Of a DNA stretch of 5,509 nt, positions 1 through 5,456 are shown piece after piece. A model generated the notes under the pieces. That model did no database searches. It was not told where the DNA came from and worked only from the letters and a program-made list of their open reading frames with translations. The translations under genes were made by a program, and so were the position numbers. This DNA comes from Bacteroidales bacterium UBA2714 (GTDB lineage Bacteria > Bacteroidota > Bacteroidia > Bacteroidales > P3), in NCBI GenBank assembly GCA_002354035.1, contig DEKU01000007.1, positions 1 through 5,509 of the forward strand, in the 5' to 3' direction. Numbering within the stretch: position 1 is the first letter of the stretch; each line of letters starts with the position of its first letter.

Positions 1-94
1 ACCTGCCTTATGAGAAAACCACTGTGGGTTAGGGATCTCTCCTGCTGGGGACGGGATGGAGCATATTTATTGTTTAAATATACACAGAAATGTC

Positions 95-874
95 ATGAAG
101 ATGAAGTTGTTTTTGGTTTGCCTGATAGGGGCAACGGTGGGCGGGCTGTGTCTGACGGCCTGCACGAAGAAGGACGGCACAGTGCCTCTGGGCGAGAAGG
201 TGTGCCACTGCGGCTCGGACGACGCGCTGCAGGAGATTGGATGGCTGTGGGACGAGGTGGCGCAGCTGGAGAGCCGCCGCGGCAAGGAGCGCGCGGAGGT
301 GAGCACATGCAGATATGACGGCGGGAAGGAGGGTTTTCTGATTGCCCGCTGTATCGACTGCCCGGACTTGGGCAGCAGTTTCGTCGACTGCTCGGGGAAC
401 GTTCTGGGGCTGCTGTTCGGCATTGATGGGAGAGGGTTTGACTATTATGGCATCAACCCGGCGAGTGTGCGTTGTGTGTACCGCAATTATGAGGAGGTGA
501 CGCTGCGGGACCGGCTGTCGGGCAAGGTGCTGGAGTTGGAGCGCTTTGTGGACCGCGCAACAGGTCGCAGCGAGCGACCCGCGCTGGGTGGCGAGGGACG
601 GCATTTCTGGCTGCTGTTCCACTCGGACGGGACTGTGGAGGGCGGCGGTGTGAACCGCCTGACGGGACGTTATGAACTGGACGAGGAGCACCATATCGGC
701 ATCCGAATCCAGACGATGACAGAGGTGTATGATGCGACGGGATGGGAGGACCGGATGTTGGAGGCGCTGAACGAGGCGATTGTGTGCGACTTCCACTCCG
801 ACCACATACGGATTTATTATCATTACACGAACACTTATATGGAGTTCCGCACGGCGGAGGGGGAGCAGTTGTGA
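95..874 (+). CDS. Predicted secreted lipoprotein; possible DUF6970-like N-domain and META/HslJ-like C-domain
   Basis: Seen: a 259-aa protein with an n-region MKMK, a hydrophobic stretch and a lipobox LTAC. The lipidated Cys would be residue 23, so this is a signal peptidase II substrate. I chose ATG 95 (ATG 101 is equally possible) because the in-frame ATG at 56 adds 13 polar residues before the signal peptide. No clear Shine-Dalgarno site or promoter is visible in bases 1-94. Residues about 46-119 hold WLWDEV, a Tyr/Gly segment and several Cys (72, 86, 89, 99), recalling the DUF6970 pattern of Bacteroidota. Residues about 171-253 read WLLF..DGTV.GG.VN.LTG.Y, then an Ile-rich strand, a conserved-looking Trp and IYYHYTNTYMEF, recalling META/HslJ-like domains. 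Both domain calls are from memory of family patterns and are inference. Codons end mostly in G. The residues after the lipid Cys (TKKD) contain only one acidic residue, so surface export cannot be decided. The molecular function is unknown. Confidence 0.8.
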   Translation: MKMKLFLVCLIGATVGGLCLTACTKKDGTVPLGEKVCHCGSDDALQEIGWLWDEVAQLESRRGKERAEVSTCRYDGGKEGFLIARCIDCPDLGSSFVDCSGNVLGLLFGIDGRGFDYYGINPASVRCVYRNYEEVTLRDRLSGKVLELERFVDRATGRSERPALGGEGRHFWLLFHSDGTVEGGGVNRLTGRYELDEEHHIGIRIQTMTEVYDATGWEDRMLEALNEAIVCDFHSDHIRIYYHYTNTYMEFRTAEGEQL

Positions 875-896
875 CGCCCGCGCTGTGGGATGCATG

Positions 897-931
897 AGAG
901 AGGGGCTCCGCCGATGGCGGAGCCCCTCTCT
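897..931. terminator. Bidirectional hairpin terminator between convergent genes
   Basis: AGAGAGGGGCTCCGCC (897-912) pairs perfectly over 16 bp with 916-931 around a GAT loop. It lies 22 nt past the lipoprotein stop on the plus strand and 25 nt past the rsmG stop on the minus strand, so it can end both transcripts. The T-run after the stem is only about two bases on either strand. The assignment therefore rests on stem strength and position. Confidence 0.8.
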
Positions 932-956
932 TAGTGTATGCGGCCTGTGGAGGCCG

Positions 957-1589
957 CTATTTCATGGGGAGATAGATTACTTGCTTGGTGAGGAAATAGT
1001 CTTCGGCAAAGAAGTCGGAGATATCCCAGGTGCGCACTTTCTTGCGGAACGGGGCGAGCTCGGCGGTGAGGTCGCCTCCTTTGAGGTAGAGGATGCCATT
1101 GCGGAGGTGGTGGTACTGGATGTCGGAGAAACGTCCGCGGACCCACTGGACGAACTGCGGGAGGTCGGTGACGGCGCGGGAGACAACGAAGTCGTACTCG
1201 CCACTGAGCTGTTCGGCCCTCACCTGTTCAGCACGAACGTTCTGGAGGCCGAGCTGGTCGGCCACGCTTTGCACCACTTTGATTTTCTTACCGATGGAGT
1301 CGATGAGGTGGAACTTGGTGTCGGGAAAGAGGATGGCCAGGGGGATGCCGGGAAAACCGCCGCCTGTGCCCACATCGAGGATTTCGGCCATGCTCTTGAA
1401 AGGCTGCACCTTGGCGATGGCGAGACTGTGGAGGACATGGTGGGGGTAGAAGTTGTCCATATCCTTGCGGGAAATGACGTTGATTTTGGCGTTCCAGTCC
1501 TGGTAAAGGGGAAGCAGAGCGGCAAACTGTTCTTTCTGCCGTTCTGTCAACCCTGGGAAGTAATGCAGTAGCAAGTCGACACCATCCAT
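957..1589 (-). CDS. rsmG: 16S rRNA (guanine-527-N7)-methyltransferase RsmG
   Basis: RsmG (GidB) is a cytosolic SAM-dependent enzyme that makes m7G527 in the 530 loop of 16S rRNA; its loss gives low-level streptomycin resistance in other bacteria (family knowledge). Seen: 210 aa, normal for the family, with the N-terminal helical part carrying NVISR (37-41) and the HHVLHS segment (50-55). The SAM-binding motif LDVGTGGGFPGIPLAI is at 71-86, followed by LIDSIGKKI (95-103) and FVVSRAV (134-140). All hallmark segments are present and the frame is intact. A small in-protein repeat, VRAEQVRAEQ (118-127), lies where the family usually has a single RAE. The ATG begins 3 nt after the rpoD stop (TAG-TCT-ATG) without a Shine-Dalgarno site, suggesting translation coupled to rpoD. 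It converges on the lipoprotein gene across a shared terminator. Confidence 0.97.
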   Translation of the reverse strand: MDGVDLLLHYFPGLTERQKEQFAALLPLYQDWNAKINVISRKDMDNFYPHHVLHSLAIAKVQPFKSMAEILDVGTGGGFPGIPLAILFPDTKFHLIDSIGKKIKVVQSVADQLGLQNVRAEQVRAEQLSGEYDFVVSRAVTDLPQFVQWVRGRFSDIQYHHLRNGILYLKGGDLTAELAPFRKKVRTWDISDFFAEDYFLTKQVIYLPMK

Positions 1590-1592
1590 AGA

Positions 1593-2453
1593 CTACAAGT
1601 AGGCTTGAAGGTGCTTGCTTTTGCTGCTGACGCGGAGGCGTTTGATGCCTTTCTCCTTGATCTGGCGTACACGCTCGCGAGTGAGACCGAACTTCATAGC
1701 GATCTCGTCGAGGCTGAGTGCGTGGGGGAGGCCGATGCCGAAATACATCTTGATGACCTCGCGCTCGTACTCGGTGAGGGTGGAGAGGGCACGCTCGATT
1801 TCCTGCGAGAGAGACTCCTGCATGAGGGCGCTGTCGGTGGGCGGAGTGTCCTCGTTGGGCAGCACGTCGACAAAGTTGACATCCTCGTCGGCCACGAGGG
1901 GGGCGTCGATAGAGATATGGCGGCCCGAGATGCCGAGGATGCTCTTGATTTTCTCTTCGGGGATGTCGAGCATGTCGGCCAGTTCCTCCTCCGATGGGGG
2001 GCGTTCGAGTTCCTGTTCCAGACGGCTAATCTCTTTCTTGAGCTTGTTGAGGGCGCCGAGCTGGTTGGAGGGAAGGCGGACGATGCGGGAATTTTCGGCA
2101 ATGGCCTGCAGGATGGACTGGCGAATCCACCACACGGCATAGGAGATGAACTTGAAGCCGCGAGTCTCGTCGAAACGTTTGGCGGCCTTGATCAGGCCCA
2201 CGTTGCCCTCGTTGATAAGGTCGGGAAGGCTGAGGCCCTGGTTCTGATACTGCTTGGCCACAGAGACCACGAAGCGGAGGTTGGCCTTGGTGAGGCGGTC
2301 GAGGGCCTCCTGGTCGCCGGCCTTGATACGCTGAGCCAGACGCACCTCCTCCTCGGGGGTGAGCAGCTCCTCGCTACAGATGTCCTGCAAATACTTGTCC
2401 AACGACTTGATGTCGCGGTTGGTAATGGAATGAGTAATTTTTAATTGTCTCAT
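1593..2453 (-). CDS. rpoD: Primary (housekeeping) RNA polymerase sigma factor, Bacteroidota type
   Basis: This is the sigma subunit that directs core RNA polymerase to housekeeping promoters; in Bacteroidota it recognises the unusual -33 TTTG / -7 TAnnTTTG elements (established). Seen: 286 aa, starting MRQLKITHSITNRD with no region 1.1, typical of the phylum. Region 1.2 is about 15-47 (SLDKYLQDI, TPEEEVRLAQRI). Region 2 is about 48-120, including LTKANLRFVVSVAKQYQNQG, LPDLINEGNVGLIKAAKRFD and the promoter-melting helix FKFISYAVWWIRQSI. Region 3 is about 128-205, including RPPSEEELAD and SGRHISIDAPL. Region 4 ends in the helix-turn-helix FGLTRERVRQIKEKGIKRLR (255-274). The frame is complete and the start is fixed by the conserved N-terminus; no Shine-Dalgarno site stands at the usual distance. 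It leads the rpoD-rsmG unit and is divergent from ffh. Confidence 0.98.
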   Translation of the reverse strand: MRQLKITHSITNRDIKSLDKYLQDICSEELLTPEEEVRLAQRIKAGDQEALDRLTKANLRFVVSVAKQYQNQGLSLPDLINEGNVGLIKAAKRFDETRGFKFISYAVWWIRQSILQAIAENSRIVRLPSNQLGALNKLKKEISRLEQELERPPSEEELADMLDIPEEKIKSILGISGRHISIDAPLVADEDVNFVDVLPNEDTPPTDSALMQESLSQEIERALSTLTEYEREVIKMYFGIGLPHALSLDEIAMKFGLTRERVRQIKEKGIKRLRVSSKSKHLQAYL

Positions 2454-2496
2454 AGCTGATAATTCAATTCCACCTGATTTTTACTTCCCATAACGT

Positions 2497-2504
2497 CAAA
2501 ACTG
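2497..2504 (-). promoter_or_regulatory. Weak candidate -7 element for rpoD
   Basis: Read on the minus strand, 2504-2497 is CAGTTTTG, one mismatch from the Bacteroidota -7 consensus TAnnTTTG. It would place the transcript start near 2490 and give a leader of about 37 nt. The expected -33 position (about 2524-2530) reads TTTTTCG on the minus strand, only a partial match to TTTG. This is a guess from a one-mismatch motif in an AT-rich stretch. Confidence 0.3.
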
Positions 2505-2577
2505 AAAAAAAGTTTCATGGAAACGAAAAAAAAGTTGTTAATTGTATTTTAAGAGATGAAGAATCAAAAAAAAAACG

Positions 2578-2585
2578 TAAATTTG
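2578..2585 (+). promoter_or_regulatory. Candidate Bacteroidota -7 promoter element for ffh-folD
   Basis: TAAATTTG is an exact match to TAnnTTTG, the -7 element used by the primary sigma factor of this phylum. It lies 28 nt before the ffh ATG, so transcription would start near 2592 with a leader of about 22 nt. No good TTTG/TTG -33 element is visible at the usual spacing; the position holds A/G-rich sequence beside a ten-base A-run. A weak Shine-Dalgarno-like GAAGGA (2597-2602) lies 11 nt before the ATG at 2614. Confidence 0.6.
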
Positions 2586-2613
2586 CATTTTGAACCGAAG
2601 GATAACAAGACCT

Positions 2614-3936
2614 ATGTTTGAAAGTATTAGTAGCAAGATAGAGAAAGCGTTACACACGCTTAAAGGCAAGGGCAGTATCACCGATATCAACATTGCCGAG
2701 ACTGTGAAAGAGGTCCGCAAGGCCTTGCTGGACGCCGATGTGAGCTATCCGATAGCCAAGGAATTCACGGACAAGGTGAAATCCGAGGCACTGGGAAGAA
2801 ACGTCATACAGAGCATCGAGCCGGGACAGCTGATGGTGAAAATCGTCCACGAGAAGCTGACCGAGCTGATGGGCAGCGCGGCGGTGGACATCAACACCAA
2901 GGGCAATCCGGCCATCATCCTTATCGCCGGTCTGCAAGGTTCGGGAAAGACCACCTTCTCGGCCAAGCTGGCGCACTACTTGAAGACTAAGAAGAACAAA
3001 AGCGTGATGCTGGTGGCGGGCGACGTGTACCGTCCGGCAGCCATCAGCCAGCTGCAGACCCTCGGCCAGCAGATACAGGTGCCCGTCTACACTGAAGAGG
3101 GCAACACCAACCCCATAGACATAGCCACCAAGGCCATCCGCGACGCCCGCATGAAAGGCACCAACGTGGTGATCGTCGACACGGCCGGACGACTGGCCGT
3201 GGACGAGGAGATGATGAACGAAATCTCCGGCCTGAAGGAATCGCTCAAACCGCAGGAGACCCTTTTCGTGGTGGACTCGATGACTGGACAGGATGCCGTG
3301 AACACCGCCAAGGCCTTCAACGAACGGCTGGACTTCGACGGCGTGGTGCTGACCAAACTGGACGGCGACACACGCGGCGGTGCGGCCCTCACCATCCGCT
3401 ACTCGGTGCAGAAGCCCATCAAGTTTGTAGGTATCGGCGAGAAGATGGACGCCCTCGATGTGTTCCACCCCGACCGCATGGCCAGCCGCATTCTGGGCAT
3501 GGGCGATGTGGTGTCGCTGGTGGAACGCGCCCAGGAGCAATACGACGAAGAGGAAGCCCGCAAGATACAGAAAAAACTTATCCACAACGAATACAACTTC
3601 GAGGACTTCCTGTCGCAGATAGGGCAGGTGAAGAAAATGGGCAGCATGAAAGACCTTATCGGCATGATTCCCGGCATGGACAAACTGACCAAGAACGTGG
3701 AAATCACCGACGACGCCTTCAAACCCATCGAGTCGATGATCGGGAGCATGACCCCCTACGAGCGGCGCAACCCCAGCTGCCTGAACGGCAGTCGCAAACA
3801 GCGCATAGCCACCGGCAGTGGCCACACCATCCAAGAGGTGAACCGCTTCGTGAAGCAGTTCGAGGAAACCCGCAAGATGATGAAGGCCGTTAGCTCGAAA
3901 GGCAAGCCCCCACGGCTGCCCAGACGTCCCAGATAG
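2614..3936 (+). CDS. ffh: Signal recognition particle protein Ffh (SRP54 GTPase)
   Basis: Ffh binds 4.5S RNA and signal sequences of nascent membrane proteins and, with FtsY, delivers ribosomes to SecYEG at the inner membrane. Seen: 440 aa, normal length. The N-domain helical bundle is about 1-90, with the ALLDADV motif at 37-43. The G domain follows: P-loop GLQGSGKTT (106-114), DVYRPAA (137-143), switch DTAGRLAVDEEMM (189-201), TKLDGDTRGGAA (247-258) and FVGIGEKMDALDVFHPDRM (271-289). The M domain is about 300-440: Met-rich KKMGSMKDLIGMIPGM, the RNA-binding stretch NGSRKQRIATGSGHTIQEVN (391-410), RKMMK and a basic tail ending PRRPR. I start at ATG 2614 (MFESISSKIE) because it matches the family N-terminus; the in-frame TTG at 2590 adds non-conserved residues and precedes the inferred transcript start. 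folD follows after 62 nt on the same strand, with no terminator seen between them. Confidence 0.98.
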   Translation: MFESISSKIEKALHTLKGKGSITDINIAETVKEVRKALLDADVSYPIAKEFTDKVKSEALGRNVIQSIEPGQLMVKIVHEKLTELMGSAAVDINTKGNPAIILIAGLQGSGKTTFSAKLAHYLKTKKNKSVMLVAGDVYRPAAISQLQTLGQQIQVPVYTEEGNTNPIDIATKAIRDARMKGTNVVIVDTAGRLAVDEEMMNEISGLKESLKPQETLFVVDSMTGQDAVNTAKAFNERLDFDGVVLTKLDGDTRGGAALTIRYSVQKPIKFVGIGEKMDALDVFHPDRMASRILGMGDVVSLVERAQEQYDEEEARKIQKKLIHNEYNFEDFLSQIGQVKKMGSMKDLIGMIPGMDKLTKNVEITDDAFKPIESMIGSMTPYERRNPSCLNGSRKQRIATGSGHTIQEVNRFVKQFEETRKMMKAVSSKGKPPRLPRRPR

Positions 3937-3998
3937 TCCCCCACCGCTCACTCACAATGTAAAGAATAATAATCACTCACATACAAAAGCCACTCCCC

Positions 3999-4880
3999 AT
4001 GTTTCAATTATTAGACGGCAAAACATTATCCATCCAAATCAAAGAAGAAATCGCCACCGAGGTGCGCCAGCTCATGGCCCAAGGCCACCGCACCCCTCAT
4101 CTGGCCGCCGTAATCGTAGGCAACGACGGCGCCAGCCAGACCTATGTGGCTAACAAGGAGAAATCCAGCCACGAGGTGGGCTTCACCTCATCGGTCTACC
4201 GCTACCCCGAGCGCACCACCGAGAAAGAGCTCCTCGAGTCCATCGAATTCCTCAACAACGACCCCGACATCGACGGCTTCATCGTGCAGCTTCCCCTGCC
4301 CAAGCACATCAACGAGCAGCACGTCATCGACGCCATCTCGCCCGACAAGGACGTCGACGGCTTCACCGCCATCAACGTGGGCCGCATGGTGCTGGGCGAA
4401 GACGCCTTCATCCCCGCCACTCCCATGGGCATCTGCACCCTGCTGAAACGCTACGGCATCGAAACCTCCGGCAAACACTGTGTGGTGATAGGCCGCAGCA
4501 ACATAGTGGGCACCCCAGTGGCCAACCTCCTTTCGCGCAAAGGCTATGACTGCACCGTCACCCTCTGCCACAGCCGCACCCAAAACCTGGCCGACATCAC
4601 CCGCACGGCCGACATCCTCATCGTAGCCATCGGCAAGCCCGAGTTTGTCACCGCCGACATGGTGAAACCCGGAGCCGTGGTGGTGGACGTGGGCATCCAC
4701 CGCATCCCCGACGAGAGTCGCAAGAGCGGCTACCGCATCATCGGCGACGTGAAGCACAGCGAAGTGGACAACCTTTGCAGCTGGGTGACCCCTGTGCCCG
4801 GCGGCGTAGGCCCCCTGACCATCATCTCCCTGCTCGAGAACACCATGAAAGCCTACAAAAAGAGCCTCAAACTGCAATAG
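3999..4880 (+). CDS. folD: Bifunctional methylenetetrahydrofolate dehydrogenase / methenyltetrahydrofolate cyclohydrolase FolD
   Basis: FolD interconverts 5,10-methylene-THF, 5,10-methenyl-THF and 10-formyl-THF in the cytosol, feeding purine synthesis and initiator-tRNA formylation. Seen: 293 aa, full length. The catalytic motif is TYVANKEK with Tyr49 and Lys53, equivalent to Tyr50/Lys54 of the E. coli enzyme. The substrate-site motif VQLPLPKH (96-103) includes Gln97, and PDKDVDGF (115-122) includes Asp120. PATPMGI is at 139-145, the Rossmann nucleotide-binding segment GRSNIVGTPVANLL at 165-178, and the C-terminal signature TPVPGGVGPLT at 264-274. No key residue is missing, so both activities are expected. 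The ATG at 3999 matches the family start; no strong Shine-Dalgarno site precedes it. It probably shares the ffh transcript, since the 62-nt gap holds no TAnnTTTG motif. Codons strongly favour C in third position. Confidence 0.98.
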   Translation: MFQLLDGKTLSIQIKEEIATEVRQLMAQGHRTPHLAAVIVGNDGASQTYVANKEKSSHEVGFTSSVYRYPERTTEKELLESIEFLNNDPDIDGFIVQLPLPKHINEQHVIDAISPDKDVDGFTAINVGRMVLGEDAFIPATPMGICTLLKRYGIETSGKHCVVIGRSNIVGTPVANLLSRKGYDCTVTLCHSRTQNLADITRTADILIVAIGKPEFVTADMVKPGAVVVDVGIHRIPDESRKSGYRIIGDVKHSEVDNLCSWVTPVPGGVGPLTIISLLENTMKAYKKSLKLQ

Positions 4881-4900
4881 AACACACATACCCCACCAAC

Positions 4901-4942
4901 CAAAATCCCCGCACTGGCAGAATGTCCGGTGCGGGGATTTTG
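4901..4942. terminator. Intrinsic terminator after folD, probably bidirectional
   Basis: CAAAATCCCCGCACTGG (4901-4917) pairs with 4926-4942 (17 pairs including one G-U) around an eight-base loop. The A-run on one arm and T-run on the other make it work in either direction. It lies 20 nt past the folD stop and about 20 nt past the stop of the convergent small membrane protein gene. Confidence 0.9.
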
Positions 4943-4962
4943 TTGTCGACAGGCGAGACCTG

Positions 4963-5214
4963 TCACGACCTCGTCTCCGAAAGGAGATTCTCATTCACCT
5001 CTAACGGCGAATAGCGGCCCTCCTCCTTACACTTCACGTTGGCCGCCCTGTGGCACACACAGCCTGCCGACTGGCCCGTATAGGGGTCCATACTGCTGCA
5101 ATGACGCTTAAACTCGCCATGCTTGCGGAACAGCATCTTCACACCCAGCCCCAGCATCATCAGCGACACTACAGCCAAGGCCAGAAGGAGGGTTATGAGC
5201 AATGTATTATTCAT
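4963..5214 (-). CDS. Small single-pass membrane protein with Cys-rich tail, function unknown
   Basis: Seen: 83 aa. Residues about 4-29 form one hydrophobic helix (TLLITLLLALAVVSLMMLG) followed by the basic RKH, so the N-terminus is probably outside and the tail cytosolic by the positive-inside rule. The tail contains HGEFKRHCSSMDPYTG, then GCVC, a further Cys and SPLEVNENLL. The four Cys (39, 52, 54, 62) include a CxC pair and could bind a metal or form disulfides; this is inference. The start at 5214 is chosen because the frame continues upstream to 5364 as an Arg-rich, low-quality extension, whereas MNNTLLI begins directly at the helix. From memory, Bacteroidota encode similar short proteins with a helix, a LGxK..F..G.F segment and a Cys-containing tail, annotated only as membrane proteins. 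It converges on folD across a shared terminator. No Shine-Dalgarno site or consensus promoter is evident. Confidence 0.82.
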   Translation of the reverse strand: MNNTLLITLLLALAVVSLMMLGLGVKMLFRKHGEFKRHCSSMDPYTGQSAGCVCHRAANVKCKEEGRYSPLEVNENLLSETRS

Positions 5215-5419
5215 AAGTTCATTTCTATTCGTTCGTGTTCTATTACCATGGCATCGCTGCCGGAAATGCCGTCTCGTCTCAGGGCAGCACTTGGCTGGCC
5301 ATCTACGGGTGGCCAGAAGCCCGTTGGAAGCCTTTGTTCGGGTCCGTCGCAGTTGGAGGCTCATCAGCCACTCCTATGGACCTCGAAAGCCCCTGCTTAC
5401 AGACTCCAACCTACAGCCT
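5215..5419. other. Unassigned stretch, possible structured leader of the small membrane protein gene
   Basis: About 205 nt between the small gene start and the tRNA terminator. It can form three modest hairpins: GGCAT/ATGCC (5250-5270, 11-nt loop), CTGGCCA/TGGCCAG (5295-5316, 8-nt loop) and GGAGGCT/AGCC..TCC (5355-5374, with a bulge). On the plus strand a frame from GTG 5235 to TGA 5438 (67 codons) is Trp-rich with many C-ending codons, but its stop falls inside the terminator hairpin and I recognise no family. On the minus strand the stretch could be the promoter and untranslated leader of the small gene, although no TAnnTTTG motif is visible there. I make no functional call. Confidence 0.3.
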
Positions 5420-5454
5420 AAACAAAAAGCCGCACTGAATGCGGCTTTTTGTTT
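5420..5454. terminator. Intrinsic terminator of the tRNA-Asn transcript
   Basis: AACAAAAAGCCGCA (5421-5434) pairs over 14 bp with 5440-5453 around the loop CTGAA; 5420/5454 adds one more A-T pair. On the minus strand the stem ends in a T-run, directly after the tRNA 3' end. The A/T-run symmetry means it could also stop plus-strand transcripts. Confidence 0.88.
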
Positions 5455-5456
5455 TG

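Noticed and set aside
61..80. AT-rich stretch as a promoter for the lipoprotein gene
   Set aside because: The best match to TAnnTTTG has at least two mismatches and no TTTG lies at the -33 distance.
56..94. ATG at 56 as the lipoprotein start
   Set aside because: It would put 13 polar residues (MEHIYCLNIHRNV) ahead of an otherwise complete signal peptide beginning MKMK.
74..895. A 273-codon minus-strand open frame opposite the lipoprotein gene
   Set aside because: Its product is Ala/Arg/His/Gln-rich with no signal or domain. The plus-strand frame has a proper signal peptide, lipobox and domain-like patterns.
1605..2444. A 279-codon plus-strand open frame antisense to rpoD
   Set aside because: RpoD has every expected sigma region on the minus strand. 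The opposite frame mirrors its codons and has no family features.
2590..2613. TTG start eight codons upstream of the ffh ATG
   Set aside because: The added residues are not like Ffh, and the codon lies upstream of the transcript start inferred from the TAAATTTG element.
2650..3951. A 433-codon open frame antisense to ffh
   Set aside because: Ffh on the plus strand is unmistakable, and the antisense product is His/Val/Gly-rich without recognisable motifs. It follows from the codon bias of the sense gene.
4188..4994. A 268-codon minus-strand open frame antisense to folD
   Set aside because: It runs through the folD terminator hairpin, and its product is low-complexity Val/Gly/Asp/His. FolD is certain.
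5276..5283. TPP-riboswitch-like CTGAGA on the minus strand before the small gene
   Set aside because: The other conserved TPP segments (such as ACCTGAT and the GCGAAGG-like end) are absent at suitable distances, so the hexamer is chance.
5215..5364. N-terminal extension of the small membrane protein to an ATG at 5364
   Set aside because: The extra 50 residues are Arg-rich and would bury the hydrophobic start. MNNTLLI at 5214 is a natural membrane-protein start.
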